Below are positions 1-8,519 of a DNA stretch of 64,000 bases, piece by piece (position 1 is the stretch's first letter; every line of letters begins with the position of its first letter). The notes below the pieces were generated by a model. The model saw only the letters and a list, made by a program, of their open reading frames with translations, was not told the DNA's origin and did not search any database. The DNA lies in contig NZ_AP027058.1 in the NCBI RefSeq assembly GCF_027925025.1, forward strand, positions 1,860,001 through 1,924,000, read 5' to 3'. Position numbers and translations under genes: made by a program. Source of the stretch: Limnohabitans sp. MORI2. GTDB lineage: Bacteria; Pseudomonadota; Gammaproteobacteria; Burkholderiales; Burkholderiaceae_C.

Positions 1-1
1 A

Positions 2-1267
2 ACCGAAAAAGTACTGCGTCAACGTGTGGCTGCGCTGCCGACTGTCCAAGTGCTGTATGGCTGGGATGCGGACACCCTCACGCAAAACGAGACTAGCACC
101 ACCGTCACACTGACTGAACGCAGCAGCCAAGAACAGCAAACCATCCGTGCAGCCTACGTGGTGGGCTGTGATGGGAGTCGCTCTAAAACCCGAGAGCAAG
201 CAAGTATCACACAGACCCTGTCAGACCATGACCGATGCATGGTGCTGCTGGTTTTCAAATCGCAAGAACTTCACACGCTGCTGTCGCGCTTTCCTGGCAA
301 ATCGTTTTACAACGTGCTACATCCAGAGCTCAAAGGCTATTGGAAGTTTTTTGGTCGCGTGGATCTCGGCAACACATGGTTCTTTCATGCGCCTGTGCCC
401 ATGGGCACGACCGCAGACAACTTTGACTTCAAGAAATACCTCCACGAATCTGTGGGGGCTGAATTTGAAATTGAGTTCCAACACATCGGTTTTTGGGATT
501 TGCGATTTGCCTTGGCCGACCAATACCGCGCTGGCCGCATCTTCATTGCGGGCGATGCGGCACACAGCCACCCACCTTATGGCGGCTATGGCGTCAATTC
601 AGGATTTGAGGATGCGCGCAACCTCGGCTGGAAGTTGGCTGCGGTTTTGCAAGGTTGGGGCGATGATGCGTTGCTCGACTCGTATGACGCGGAACGCCGC
701 CCCGTGTTTGCATCGACCATCGATGACTTCATCGCCAAATCCATCGAGACGGACCGCGCATTTTTAGCAGACTTTGATCCCGCGCAAGATGCTGCGGCGT
801 TCGAAACCGCTTGGACAGAACGATCACATGGTGCGGTGGGTGAGGTGCATGCGTTTGAGCCCAACTACGAAGGCTCACCCGTGGTGTGGTACACCCAAGT
901 TGCAGCACATGTTTGCAGCGCCAAAGGCTCGCACCAGTTCAAAGCACGCACGGGCCACCACTTGGCGCCTGCGTGCCTCAGCAACGGAAAAAATGTGTTT
1001 GAAGTATTGGGCGATGGTTTCACCCTGCTCGCCTTGGGTGCTGCATCGACCGACACACAAGTGCTAGTTGACGCAGCCGCTGCCGCGGGCGTGCCACTGA
1101 CCGTGATTCAAGAACCGACAGGTTCACAAGCTGACCGCTATGAAGCCCGTTGGATTTTGATTCGCCCCGATCAATTCGTGGCATGGACCAGCGAAGCGCA
1201 AACCATTCACGCCGACCTAGCCCATCAGTTGTTCAAGCGCGTGCGAGGTCAGTTCAATCGCCTGTGA
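2..1267 (+). CDS. FAD-dependent aromatic-ring monooxygenase, 5' end outside window
   Basis: This is the C-terminal part of a single-component flavoprotein hydroxylase of the PheA/MhpA/TfdB type (FAD_binding_3 family), which uses NAD(P)H and O2 to hydroxylate a phenolic ring in the cytoplasm. The reading frame is open from base 2, so the true start and the N-terminal GxGxxG dinucleotide-binding loop lie outside the window; the GTG at 26 is not a credible start. Visible are the DG motif (VGCDGSRSKTRE, near base 165) and the GD motif that binds the FAD ribityl chain (FIAGDAAHSHPPYGG, near base 540). A C-terminal thioredoxin-like dimerisation region follows. Its 3' end overlaps the convergent Bug gene by 14 nt. 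The adjacent decarboxylase-like gene supports a role in aromatic breakdown; the substrate is unknown. Confidence 0.88.
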   Translation, partial: TEKVLRQRVAALPTVQVLYGWDADTLTQNETSTTVTLTERSSQEQQTIRAAYVVGCDGSRSKTREQASITQTLSDHDRCMVLLVFKSQELHTLLSRFPGKSFYNVLHPELKGYWKFFGRVDLGNTWFFHAPVPMGTTADNFDFKKYLHESVGAEFEIEFQHIGFWDLRFALADQYRAGRIFIAGDAAHSHPPYGGYGVNSGFEDARNLGWKLAAVLQGWGDDALLDSYDAERRPVFASTIDDFIAKSIETDRAFLADFDPAQDAAAFETAWTERSHGAVGEVHAFEPNYEGSPVVWYTQVAAHVCSAKGSHQFKARTGHHLAPACLSNGKNVFEVLGDGFTLLALGAASTDTQVLVDAAAAAGVPLTVIQEPTGSQADRYEARWILIRPDQFVAWTSEAQTIHADLAHQLFKRVRGQFNRL

Positions 1268-2234
1268 TTTGCTTGGTGCGAATCACAGTACCCCAACGTG
1301 GATAGTCTTTGGCGACGATCGCAGCCAACTCAGCTGGGGACGACGCCGAAGCATCCAGCCCGGCTTTGCCCAAGAGATCTTTCACTTCAGTTTGGCGCAA
1401 GATGGCTGCCATCTCTGTGTTCAAACGTGTCACCACCGCAGCAGGTGTCTTGCTCGGTGCAAAGAAGGCATACCAAAGATCAACGTCAATGCGCTTGACA
1501 CCCATCTCTTCAAACGTGGGCACATCGGGCGCCACAGGATGACGCTTGGGGCTACCGGTCGCCAAGGCGTTCAAGCGACCACTCTTCACAAAGCCTTGCG
1601 CAATGTGTACAGGCAAGAAGCCCACATTGAGCTCGCCGCCCAACAGGTCTTGCGTGTAGCCCGCTGTGCCGCGATACGGCACATGCAACATGAAGGTGTT
1701 GGACTCGAGCTTGAACAACTCCATCGCCATGTGGTGCGGGGTTCCCACCCCAGGCGACCCAAAACTGATCGCACCTGGCTTAGCTTGCGCCTCTTTGATC
1801 AAATCGGCCAAGGACTTGATGCCTGTTTTCGGATTGGCCACCAACATCAATGAACCGTAGGCGGCCATCGAGACAGGTGCAAAGTCTTTCACAGGATCAA
1901 AGCCAACGTTCTTGTAGAGCTGTGACGCGATCAACATGGTGTTGGCCCCCATCAACAGCGTGTAGCCATCGGGGGTCGATTTGGCCACGGCCTCTGCACC
2001 AATGTTGCCGCTAGCCCCCGGTTGGTTTTGCACCACCACAGGTTGCCCCAAACGCTCACTCAAACGTGGTCCCACAACACGCGCAATGGTGTCCATACCT
2101 GTGCCGGGCGTGAAAGGCACCACGATCTTGATGGCCTGATTCGGGTAGGTGCTCTGTGCAGACACACCCAAACTCAAAAAGCTCACCGCAGCCATTGCAA
2201 AAACGGCCAGTTGTCGACGGTCAAGGTTCATCAT
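1254..2234 (-). CDS. Bug-family tripartite tricarboxylate transporter substrate-binding protein
   Basis: Periplasmic solute receptor of the Bug (TctC) family, 326 residues, which is full length for the family. An N-terminal export signal ends near SVSAQ-like residues 24-27 (LSLGVSAQ). The mature protein opens with the Bug signature IKIVVPFTPGTGMD and the second loop QNQPGASGNIGAE, which contact the carboxylate of the ligand in this family. The start is ATGATG with GGAG a few bases upstream; the second ATG is equally possible. No TctA/TctB membrane subunits are nearby, which is common for the many orphan Bug receptors of Burkholderiales. Position beside a monooxygenase and a decarboxylase-like amidohydrolase suggests an aromatic or other carboxylic acid as ligand (inference). 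Confidence 0.93.
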   Translation of the reverse strand: MMNLDRRQLAVFAMAAVSFLSLGVSAQSTYPNQAIKIVVPFTPGTGMDTIARVVGPRLSERLGQPVVVQNQPGASGNIGAEAVAKSTPDGYTLLMGANTMLIASQLYKNVGFDPVKDFAPVSMAAYGSLMLVANPKTGIKSLADLIKEAQAKPGAISFGSPGVGTPHHMAMELFKLESNTFMLHVPYRGTAGYTQDLLGGELNVGFLPVHIAQGFVKSGRLNALATGSPKRHPVAPDVPTFEEMGVKRIDVDLWYAFFAPSKTPAAVVTRLNTEMAAILRQTEVKDLLGKAGLDASASSPAELAAIVAKDYPRWGTVIRTKQITGD

Positions 2235-2260
2235 TCCATGTTCTCCAATAGATAAGTCAC

Positions 2261-3334
2261 TTAACCGGCTTTGGAAGCTGGTGGAATTTTGAATAAGCGC
2301 TCAGCGTTGTCTTGGAAAAAGGCTTTGCGTACTTGGGGCGCCATGTCGAGGTTCTCCAGCATCGCCACTTCTTCTGGTACATATTGGTAGGGGTAGTCCA
2401 TCGCATAGAGCACGCGATCGGGCCCCATGAAGTCCTGCGTGAATTTCAAGGCCGCACCCCATGCCACACCGCTGTTGGTGATGTGGAAGTTTTCGCGCAG
2501 ATAGTCGCTGGGTTTGCGCTTGATCGGTTGCATGCTGGCATAGCGCTTCGACTTCACGGTGGCTGCGTGCATGTAGTCCAAGCGGTAAGCCCAGAACGGC
2601 AGGGCTTCCCCCATATGACCCAAGATGATTTGCAATTTAGGAAAGCGATCAAACACACCCGAGGTGATGAGGCGCAAAGCATGCAAGCCTGTCTCCACGC
2701 CAAAGCCGTAAATCGCACCATCCAAGCCAGCTTCAATGAAGTGCTGAATCATGCTCGCGGGCATCGCATTGGGGTGCAGGTAGATGGGCGTATCCATCGC
2801 CTCGGCCGCTTCAAAGATCGGCCAAAACTTTTGATCAGACAAATACTCGCCTTGGGTGTGTGAATTGATCACCACCGAATGCATGTTCAACTGGTTCACA
2901 CCACGCTGAATTTCTTTGGCGGCGGCGGCAGGGTCTTGAGGCGCCACAGCGATCATGCCGACCAAACGGTCGGGATGGCGACGCATTGCTTCAGCCAAGA
3001 TGTCGTTGGCCACTGGCGCAAACGACACGGCTGTGTCTTTGTCCATGATCTGCACACCGGGTGATGTGAGCCCGATGACTTGAACATCCACACCCGCCTC
3101 GTCCATGTGCTGCAAGCGCAGCGCGTCTAAGTCGGTCAAGCAACGCATGATGTGGGTGGCGCGCTCACTCGGGCTGCTCATGTAAAAGCCCATCAAATGC
3201 TTGAAGCCCACATCGACATCGTCTTTGGCCAAAATGCGCTTGTAAATTTCCAGCATTTCGGGGGGAGAAAACGCCTCTTCAGTGGCAATACGTCGATAAG
3301 GTCGCGCGGGCAAAGACGATGAAGAGGCGCTCAT
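2261..3334 (-). CDS. Amidohydrolase-family protein, LigW-like (probable aromatic acid decarboxylase)
   Basis: Member of the amidohydrolase_2 family, 357 residues, TIM-barrel type. The N-terminal block RRIATEEAF puts Glu19 where 5-carboxyvanillate decarboxylase LigW and relatives carry a metal-binding Glu. The His of gamma-resorcylate decarboxylase (EEH) is replaced by Ala21, as in the LigW branch. His187 (YLHPNAMP), His240 (ILGHMGEALPFW) and Asp313 (LYAMDYPYQ) fit the remaining metal and catalytic positions. Such enzymes remove a ring carboxylate without a cofactor other than Mn or Zn; some relatives are hydrolases. It lies 13 nt downstream of the hydroxyacid dehydrogenase and 26 nt upstream of the Bug gene, so the three are probably one operon. 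Substrate is not deducible. Confidence 0.85.
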   Translation of the reverse strand: MSASSSSLPARPYRRIATEEAFSPPEMLEIYKRILAKDDVDVGFKHLMGFYMSSPSERATHIMRCLTDLDALRLQHMDEAGVDVQVIGLTSPGVQIMDKDTAVSFAPVANDILAEAMRRHPDRLVGMIAVAPQDPAAAAKEIQRGVNQLNMHSVVINSHTQGEYLSDQKFWPIFEAAEAMDTPIYLHPNAMPASMIQHFIEAGLDGAIYGFGVETGLHALRLITSGVFDRFPKLQIILGHMGEALPFWAYRLDYMHAATVKSKRYASMQPIKRKPSDYLRENFHITNSGVAWGAALKFTQDFMGPDRVLYAMDYPYQYVPEEVAMLENLDMAPQVRKAFFQDNAERLFKIPPASKAG

Positions 3335-3347
3335 GGATTTCCTTCAA

Positions 3348-4283
3348 TTACTGGCACTCAGGCACTGGCGTTGGCAAAGCCCTCCTTTCATAGAAGGCCT
3401 GCAAGTTTGAAAGCGTTAATGCTGCCATGGCTTGACGTGTTTCGACTGTCGCACTGGCGATATGCGGCGTCAGCACCACGTTGGGCAAGCGACGCAACTC
3501 GGGGTCGATGATGGGCTCATCCCAAAACACATCCAAAGCAGCCCCCGCGATTTCTTTGTCCTTGAGCGTTTGCACCAACACGGGTTGATCGACCACCGAG
3601 CCTCGCGCAATGTTGATGAGATAGCCCTTGTTGCCCAAGGCTTTCAAGACAGAAGCACCAACCATGTTCTTGGTGCTATCGCCCCCAGGAACTGCCACCA
3701 CCAAATAATCAACCTCAGCCGCTAACTGCGTGACGGTTTGATGAAAGGCGTACGGCACATCTGTTTTGGCCTCTCGACAGGTATAAGAAATACGCATATC
3801 AAATGCAGCCGCACGCTTGGCTATTGAACGGCCAATGCGCCCCATGCCGACGATGCCGATTCGTGCGCCTGACACTTTGTGAACCAGGGCAAACTGGTCA
3901 TCCACCCAATCGCCATTGCGCACAAACTTATCGGCTTGCGGAATTCGGCGACCAATCGACAACACCAAGCCCATAGCCAAATCTGCCACGTCATCCGTCA
4001 AGACGCCGGGGGTGTGCGTGACCACAATGCCTTTTTCTTTGCAGGCCTCCACATCCACCCCGTCGTAGCCCACGCCACAGATGGCGACCAGTTTCACATG
4101 GGGCAGCATGGTGAGAAGCTTCTTATCTACCTTGGCTGATCCCGTACCGATCAAAGCCGTGACCTTGCTCAAAGCACCAGGGTCTTTGATGTGCGTATGG
4201 TCGTGCACGATGAAATCGGCCTCTTGCAACGCCTTCATCATGAAAGGCGGCAAGGGAGAGACTTGCATGATTTCTTGAGCCAT
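3348..4283 (-). CDS. D-isomer-specific 2-hydroxyacid dehydrogenase (glyoxylate/hydroxypyruvate reductase type)
   Basis: NAD(P)H-dependent 2-ketoacid reductase, 311 residues. The Rossmann glycine motif is GIVGMGRIG (143-151). The catalytic triad of the family is visible as Arg227 (NIARGSVVD), Glu256 (FWDEP) and His274 (LTPHIAS). A strong ribosome binding site, GGAGGAAG, precedes the ATG at 4283. It is the first gene of the leftward cluster with the amidohydrolase and Bug genes. Its role there is probably reduction of a small 2-oxoacid such as glyoxylate, hydroxypyruvate or a ring-cleavage-derived product (inference). The 72-nt gap to the divergent crotonase gene must hold both promoters. Confidence 0.9.
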   Translation of the reverse strand: MAQEIMQVSPLPPFMMKALQEADFIVHDHTHIKDPGALSKVTALIGTGSAKVDKKLLTMLPHVKLVAICGVGYDGVDVEACKEKGIVVTHTPGVLTDDVADLAMGLVLSIGRRIPQADKFVRNGDWVDDQFALVHKVSGARIGIVGMGRIGRSIAKRAAAFDMRISYTCREAKTDVPYAFHQTVTQLAAEVDYLVVAVPGGDSTKNMVGASVLKALGNKGYLINIARGSVVDQPVLVQTLKDKEIAGAALDVFWDEPIIDPELRRLPNVVLTPHIASATVETRQAMAALTLSNLQAFYERRALPTPVPECQ

Positions 4284-4355
4284 GGCTGCTTCCTCCAGCT
4301 TGTCCTTTGTGTATTGCCCCTTACTCTACTCTCTGATTGGCTACCATCGCAGGCT

Positions 4356-5129
4356 ATGACTGAAGGCACCCCTCTCCTCGACATCACTGGCGCTGTGGCC
4401 ACCCTCACCTTGCGTCGCCCCTCGCAGCGCAACAGCTTGACGGACGATGACCTCAACACGCTGCTCACCCATTTTGAAACCATCCACCACAACCCCGCCG
4501 TGCATGTGGTGGTGTTGCGCGCTGACACCACGGCACAAAAGCAAGCCGTGTTCAGCGCAGGCTACAACGTGGGTGGCTTTGACAACGACCCGATGGCCCC
4601 GCTGTTTTTTGAAAAAATCCCAGAAGCCCTAGAACGCCTTCGCCCTGTGACGATTTGCGCCTTGAACGGCAGCGTGTACGGCGGCGCCACCGACCTTGTG
4701 CTGGCCTGCGACTTCACCGTGGCGCAACGTGGCTACACATGGCGCATGCCTGCGGCAGCATTGGGACTGCACTATTACCCCAGCGGTTTGCGCCGCTATG
4801 TGAGCCGCTTTGGACTGCAAGCCAGTAAGCGTGCATTTTTACTGGGGCAACCCATGCCTTACGAAGACTTAGCGCCACTGGGTATTTTTGAAGCCTTGGT
4901 CGAAGCCGATGCGTTTGAAGCCAAAGTCCAAAACTTGGTCGACATCCTCAGCCAAATGGCCCCGTTGGCTTTGGCGCAAACCAAGAAAAGCTTAAATGAA
5001 ATTGCTGCCGGTTTGTACAACGAGCCTGCACTGAAGGAACGTTCACGCCAATCGGTACACACCCAAGACTTTGCCGAAGGTCGCGCTGCATTTGCTGAAC
5101 GCCGTGCGCCTAAGTTCACTGGCAACTAA
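4356..5129 (+). CDS. Crotonase (enoyl-CoA hydratase/isomerase) family protein with non-canonical active site
   Basis: Crotonase fold, 257 residues. The start is set at ATG 4356; an upstream in-frame extension would run through the divergent dehydrogenase gene. The oxyanion-hole segments are recognisable (VFSAGYNVGGFD, 65-76, and NGSVYGGATDLVLACD, 104-119). Aligned by eye to mitochondrial enoyl-CoA hydratase, the two catalytic glutamates are replaced: Glu144 by Asp113 and Glu164 by Ala133. Simple hydratase activity is therefore doubtful; an isomerase, thioesterase, decarboxylase or C-C hydrolase activity on a CoA thioester is possible. It is read away from the dehydrogenase cluster and ends at a terminator hairpin shared with the HiPIP gene. 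Confidence 0.88.
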   Translation: MTEGTPLLDITGAVATLTLRRPSQRNSLTDDDLNTLLTHFETIHHNPAVHVVVLRADTTAQKQAVFSAGYNVGGFDNDPMAPLFFEKIPEALERLRPVTICALNGSVYGGATDLVLACDFTVAQRGYTWRMPAAALGLHYYPSGLRRYVSRFGLQASKRAFLLGQPMPYEDLAPLGIFEALVEADAFEAKVQNLVDILSQMAPLALAQTKKSLNEIAAGLYNEPALKERSRQSVHTQDFAEGRAAFAERRAPKFTGN

Positions 5130-5146
5130 AAGGCGATGCGCATAAA

Positions 5147-5172
5147 AAATGGGAGCCATGTGGCTCCCATTT
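5147..5172. terminator. Bidirectional intrinsic terminator between crotonase and HiPIP genes
   Basis: A perfect 12-bp inverted repeat (AAATGGGAGCCA / TGGCTCCCATTT) lies between two convergent genes. On the minus strand it is followed by a run of six T, so it is strongest as the HiPIP terminator; on the plus strand the T-run is interrupted. Confidence 0.85.
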
Positions 5173-5204
5173 GGTTTTGGCCCGCGAACAGGCCAAGGCT
5201 GAAA

Positions 5205-5519
5205 TTAAGCCTTCTTGGCGTAAGCCGAGCACCAGCCCTTGGCAGACACTTGTTTGCCAGCAAACAAGGGGCAGCCGCCAGCAGCGTCAGCCGCTTTGCC
5301 TTGGAACAATTGGCAGTTGCTGCATTGTTGGCCAGCAGCGTATTTGGGTTGCTTGGCTTTGTCCACTTTGGTAGCGTCAGCTTTGTAGCCCAAGCCAGCA
5401 GCTTGTGGGTCTTTTTCGTCAACCATCGCTGCCTGTGCAGCGGTTGTTGCGAAGGCGGCAACGCCTGCAACAGAAATGGTTTGCATCATGAATACGCGAC
5501 GGTTGGTAGGTTTGTTCAT
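5205..5519 (-). CDS. High-potential iron-sulfur protein (HiPIP), Tat-exported
   Basis: Small periplasmic electron carrier holding one [4Fe-4S] cluster, 104 residues. The start at 5519 (MNKPTNRRVFMMQ) is chosen because it gives a twin-arginine signal (NRRVFMM, then a hydrophobic stretch ending AAQA) and has AAGGGGA upstream. A further upstream in-frame ATG at 5594 would add 25 residues in front of the signal and is rejected. The four cluster cysteines are visible in the HiPIP spacing: CSNC, then GGCPLF, then GWCSAY. HiPIPs pass electrons from cytochrome bc1 to oxidases or photosynthetic reaction centres; nothing in the window identifies its partner. It stands alone and is transcribed divergently from pdxH. 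Confidence 0.95.
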   Translation of the reverse strand: MNKPTNRRVFMMQTISVAGVAAFATTAAQAAMVDEKDPQAAGLGYKADATKVDKAKQPKYAAGQQCSNCQLFQGKAADAAGGCPLFAGKQVSAKGWCSAYAKKA

Positions 5520-5653
5520 CAATGTCCCCTTGGGAAAGTTTGAAATTGGGCCAGAACATACTGGCAGGCTATATCTTAACGACAGACTTGGCACTGCGAT
5601 TGATCGACATCAAATCACAGGGTTTATCTGCATCTTGGCGCTATCCTTAAGGC

Positions 5654-6292
5654 ATGAACGACATTGCCAATCTCCGTAAAAGCTACGAACGCGCCGAACT
5701 CAACGAATCAGCCTCGGCTGCCGACCCCATGCAGCAGTTTGACCAATGGCTGAAAGAGGCTATAGCGAGTGAAGTCCCAGAACCCAATGCCATGACCTTG
5801 GCTACAGTGAGCAGCGACTTGCGCCCCAGCACACGCATCGTGCTCATCAAGGGATACGACGAACGCGGCATTGTTTGGTTCACCAACTACAACAGCCGCA
5901 AGGGCCAACAATTGGCAGGTAACCCCTTTGCAGCTTTGCAGTTTCACTGGGTCGAACTCGAACGCGTGGTGCGCATCGAAGGTCGCGTTGAAAAAGTGAG
6001 TGATGCCGAGAGTGACGACTACTTCAACAGCCGCCCGCTGGATTCGCGCATCGGCGCATGGGCCAGTCCGCAGAGTCAAGTCATTGATGGGCGAGGCACC
6101 TTGGTGGCCAACGCCGCCAAATACGGTGCTCAGTTTTTGTTGCAGCCGCCTCGCCCGCCGCACTGGGGCGGCTATCGCTTGGTGCCCGAGCAATGGGAGT
6201 TTTGGCAGGGCCGTAAGAGCCGTTTGCATGACCGTTTGCGCTATCGCCAATCCAGCGAAGGGGCTTGGATTCGAGAACGTTTGGCTCCTTGA
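5654..6292 (+). CDS. pdxH: Pyridoxamine/pyridoxine 5'-phosphate oxidase
   Basis: FMN-dependent oxidase making pyridoxal 5'-phosphate, 212 residues, standard length. The family core is clear: [20 protein letters not shown], then [16 protein letters not shown] (FMN phosphate binding), then the long dimer-interface block and the C-terminal signature [17 protein letters not shown] with RLHDRLRY. It is monocistronic: a divergent HiPIP gene lies upstream and a hairpin terminator follows 8 nt after the stop. Confidence 0.96.
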   Translation: MNDIANLRKSYERAELNESASAADPMQQFDQWLKEAIASEVPEPNAMTLATVSSDLRPSTRIVLIKGYDERGIVWFTNYNSRKGQQLAGNPFAALQFHWVELERVVRIEGRVEKVSDAESDDYFNSRPLDSRIGAWASPQSQVIDGRGTLVANAAKYGAQFLLQPPRPPHWGGYRLVPEQWEFWQGRKSRLHDRLRYRQSSEGAWIRERLAP

Positions 6293-6300
6293 ACCAACTC

Positions 6301-6333
6301 AAGAAAAAGCGGTCATGAAGGCCGCTTTTTCTT
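6301..6333. terminator. Terminator between pdxH and TonB receptor gene
   Basis: 12-bp stem AAGAAAAAGCGG / CCGCTTTTTCTT with a 9-nt loop, located between convergent stops. The stem supplies T-rich 3' flanks in both directions, so it can serve both genes. Confidence 0.85.
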
Positions 6334-6339
6334 ACGGCA

Positions 6340-8430
6340 TTAGAAACTCACTTGAGCGCCCACCTTTAAGCTGCGTCCTGCAATGGGTGGCGCATTCTCA
6401 CGCATGGTCTGAGTCAACACCGATGTAGACGAATATGCCAGCTTGTTAGTGATATTGTCGAGCTTGGCAAACAACAACCAATGTGTCGGGCCATAGGTGT
6501 GTGCGTGGTAGTTGATGCCAGCATTCCACAGCGTATGACCGACTGTGGCGATGTTGCCATCTGGCACACGGTTTTGAGCTGCTGCATGCATAAAGCCGAA
6601 ACGCGCACCCCACGCATGTCGTGACCACACGGCATCTGCACCCATGCGCATGGGTGCAATGCGTGGCAAGTCGCTGGCGTGCGTTAGGTCTTTAGCGCGC
6701 ACCACATCGGCACGCAACTCTAGGTCCATGACACCGTGAGCTGCATTGGGAGACAACAACGCTGCTTGACCACCAACCACACGCACCTTGGCGGTGGACT
6801 CAATGCCGTAGAAACGGGCGCGGACACCTTCAAAGGTGTATTCAGGCGGGCTTGCCGCCGCATTGGTTGCTTGCAAAGAGATGAAGTTAGAGAACTGCGA
6901 AGCAAAACCAGTGATGCCAAATTGATGCGGACCTTGCTTCCATTCCCCGCCCACATCCAATTGCGTGCCTTTTTCTAAGTTAAGACTTGATTGCCCTATC
7001 TCATAAGTCCCCGTTGCAGCATGGTCGCCGTGCGCAAACAACTCATAGTCTTTGGGCGCACGTTGGCTGGCGCTAAGGTTGGTGGTGAGCTGCCAGCCGT
7101 TTTGTGCCTCGCCTGCGCGTAAGTTACGCATGGCACCCAAAGCGAAATTGAGAGGTTTGAATTTTTTGGTTTGCGCCAAGCTACCCAAATGATCTTCAAG
7201 TGACGCCACCTCGACATCTTCGGCGCGTGCACCTGCACTGAGCTGCCCCCAAGATGTTTGCAAGACTTGGTAGGTAAACACACCTGTACTGCGCGATCGC
7301 GTAGGCGGCAACAGTGTGTTGGTCCCGTCTTCAGCTTTGGCTTGCAAATTATTTTGCTCATGCTGAATACCCACCGTGCCATTCAACTGCATCCCATTGC
7401 TCAAAACCATGGCCTGCTCACGCCCCTCTACACGCCAATCGTGACCACGGTTTGAAAAAGTGGATTCTGGATGAACCCCAGCAAACTCGGTATGGCTGTA
7501 ATGGGTATTTCCCAACTGAAACTTGACACTCTCAAATGCCCCCACATCGCGCAACAGGCCTTCCATGGCGTGGTGACGACGCACCAAACCAATCGTCACG
7601 CCAGGCTCTGCCACTGTGCCGTAAGTGCTGCGGTACTCGCTGGTCGACGCACCCAAATATCCACGGTCAAACAGCAGCGTGCCGCCCACTGCACCGCCTT
7701 TGCTGTCGCTGGCTGAGTTACACACGCGGCGGCCATTTGAAGGGCCGCCCAAGCCGCACGTCATGTCTTTGGGCACACGCAAGTTTTGGGTGCTGCGGTC
7801 AAACGCATCGATGTGCAACACCACTTTGTCATCACCGGCCTCCACCATCGCGCCTGTGCTGCGCTCGTCGGCTGCACCGCCTGCTCGCACTTCGGCTTTA
7901 CCCATCACGCCACCTTTGGCGTCAAACGTACGTTCACGCGCAATGCGGTTGTCGATCACATTCACCACGCCACCTATGGCACTGCCACCGTACAGCAAAG
8001 TAGCGGGACCGCGCAGCACTTCAATGCGCTCGGTCGTGAGGGGATCAATCGGGACAGCATGGTCGTTGCTCAAACCCGACACATCCATACTCGCGCCACT
8101 GTTTTGCAAGATGCGCGTGCGGTCGCCCTCCATACCGCGAATGATGGGGCGTCCCACATTGGGGCCAAATGCGCTGTTGGCAATGCCGGGCAAACTGTCT
8201 AGCGTTTCGCCCAAGGTGCTGCCCTGGCGCTGGGTGAGCGCTGCTCCTGAGAGCTGCTGTGCGGGGACCAACAAACCGCCGCCTTCCAAGCTGCGGGCAG
8301 TGATGGTCACCTCATCTAAGCGATGCACATCATCGGTGTGCTCGGTTTGCGCAAAGACGTTACCCAAGGAGAGAGAAAAAAATGAATAAGCAGCAGCGGC
8401 TACGGCGCTGCGTTGAAAAACGTGTGTCAT
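6340..8430 (-). CDS. TonB-dependent outer-membrane receptor, ZnuD-like (probable zinc uptake)
   Basis: 22-stranded outer-membrane receptor, 696 residues, with a signal peptide (to about residue 27, VFAQ) and a TonB box-like segment LDEVTITA. The plug domain contains PIIRGMEGDRTRILQN, DHAVPIDPL and IEVLRGPATLLYGGSAIGG. Together with barrel blocks such as ELFAHGDHAATGTYEIG and the C-terminal KLDNITNKLAYSST, these closely resemble the ZnuD zinc receptor of Neisseria as I remember it. A Cys pair (TCGLGGPSNGRRVC) sits in a region matching an extracellular loop; the long His-rich loop of ZnuD is much reduced. The final residue is Phe, as expected for barrel assembly. AGGA precedes the ATG. It is the last gene of the leftward msrA-companion-receptor unit. 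No Zur-box could be recognised with confidence. Confidence 0.85.
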   Translation of the reverse strand: MTHVFQRSAVAAAAYSFFSLSLGNVFAQTEHTDDVHRLDEVTITARSLEGGGLLVPAQQLSGAALTQRQGSTLGETLDSLPGIANSAFGPNVGRPIIRGMEGDRTRILQNSGASMDVSGLSNDHAVPIDPLTTERIEVLRGPATLLYGGSAIGGVVNVIDNRIARERTFDAKGGVMGKAEVRAGGAADERSTGAMVEAGDDKVVLHIDAFDRSTQNLRVPKDMTCGLGGPSNGRRVCNSASDSKGGAVGGTLLFDRGYLGASTSEYRSTYGTVAEPGVTIGLVRRHHAMEGLLRDVGAFESVKFQLGNTHYSHTEFAGVHPESTFSNRGHDWRVEGREQAMVLSNGMQLNGTVGIQHEQNNLQAKAEDGTNTLLPPTRSRSTGVFTYQVLQTSWGQLSAGARAEDVEVASLEDHLGSLAQTKKFKPLNFALGAMRNLRAGEAQNGWQLTTNLSASQRAPKDYELFAHGDHAATGTYEIGQSSLNLEKGTQLDVGGEWKQGPHQFGITGFASQFSNFISLQATNAAASPPEYTFEGVRARFYGIESTAKVRVVGGQAALLSPNAAHGVMDLELRADVVRAKDLTHASDLPRIAPMRMGADAVWSRHAWGARFGFMHAAAQNRVPDGNIATVGHTLWNAGINYHAHTYGPTHWLLFAKLDNITNKLAYSSTSVLTQTMRENAPPIAGRSLKVGAQVSF

Positions 8431-8519
8431 CTAATGTTCCTACGAGGCGAGCCATCGCCCTTTATGTCATGCAATGAGAAGTCAGCACACCAGCTCCAAA
8501 CTGAGCGCGCAACAGCTGT

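Noticed and set aside
4191..4355. Upstream start for the crotonase gene at 4191
   Set aside because: It would run through the divergent dehydrogenase start and its ribosome binding site; the crotonase fold begins after ATG 4356.
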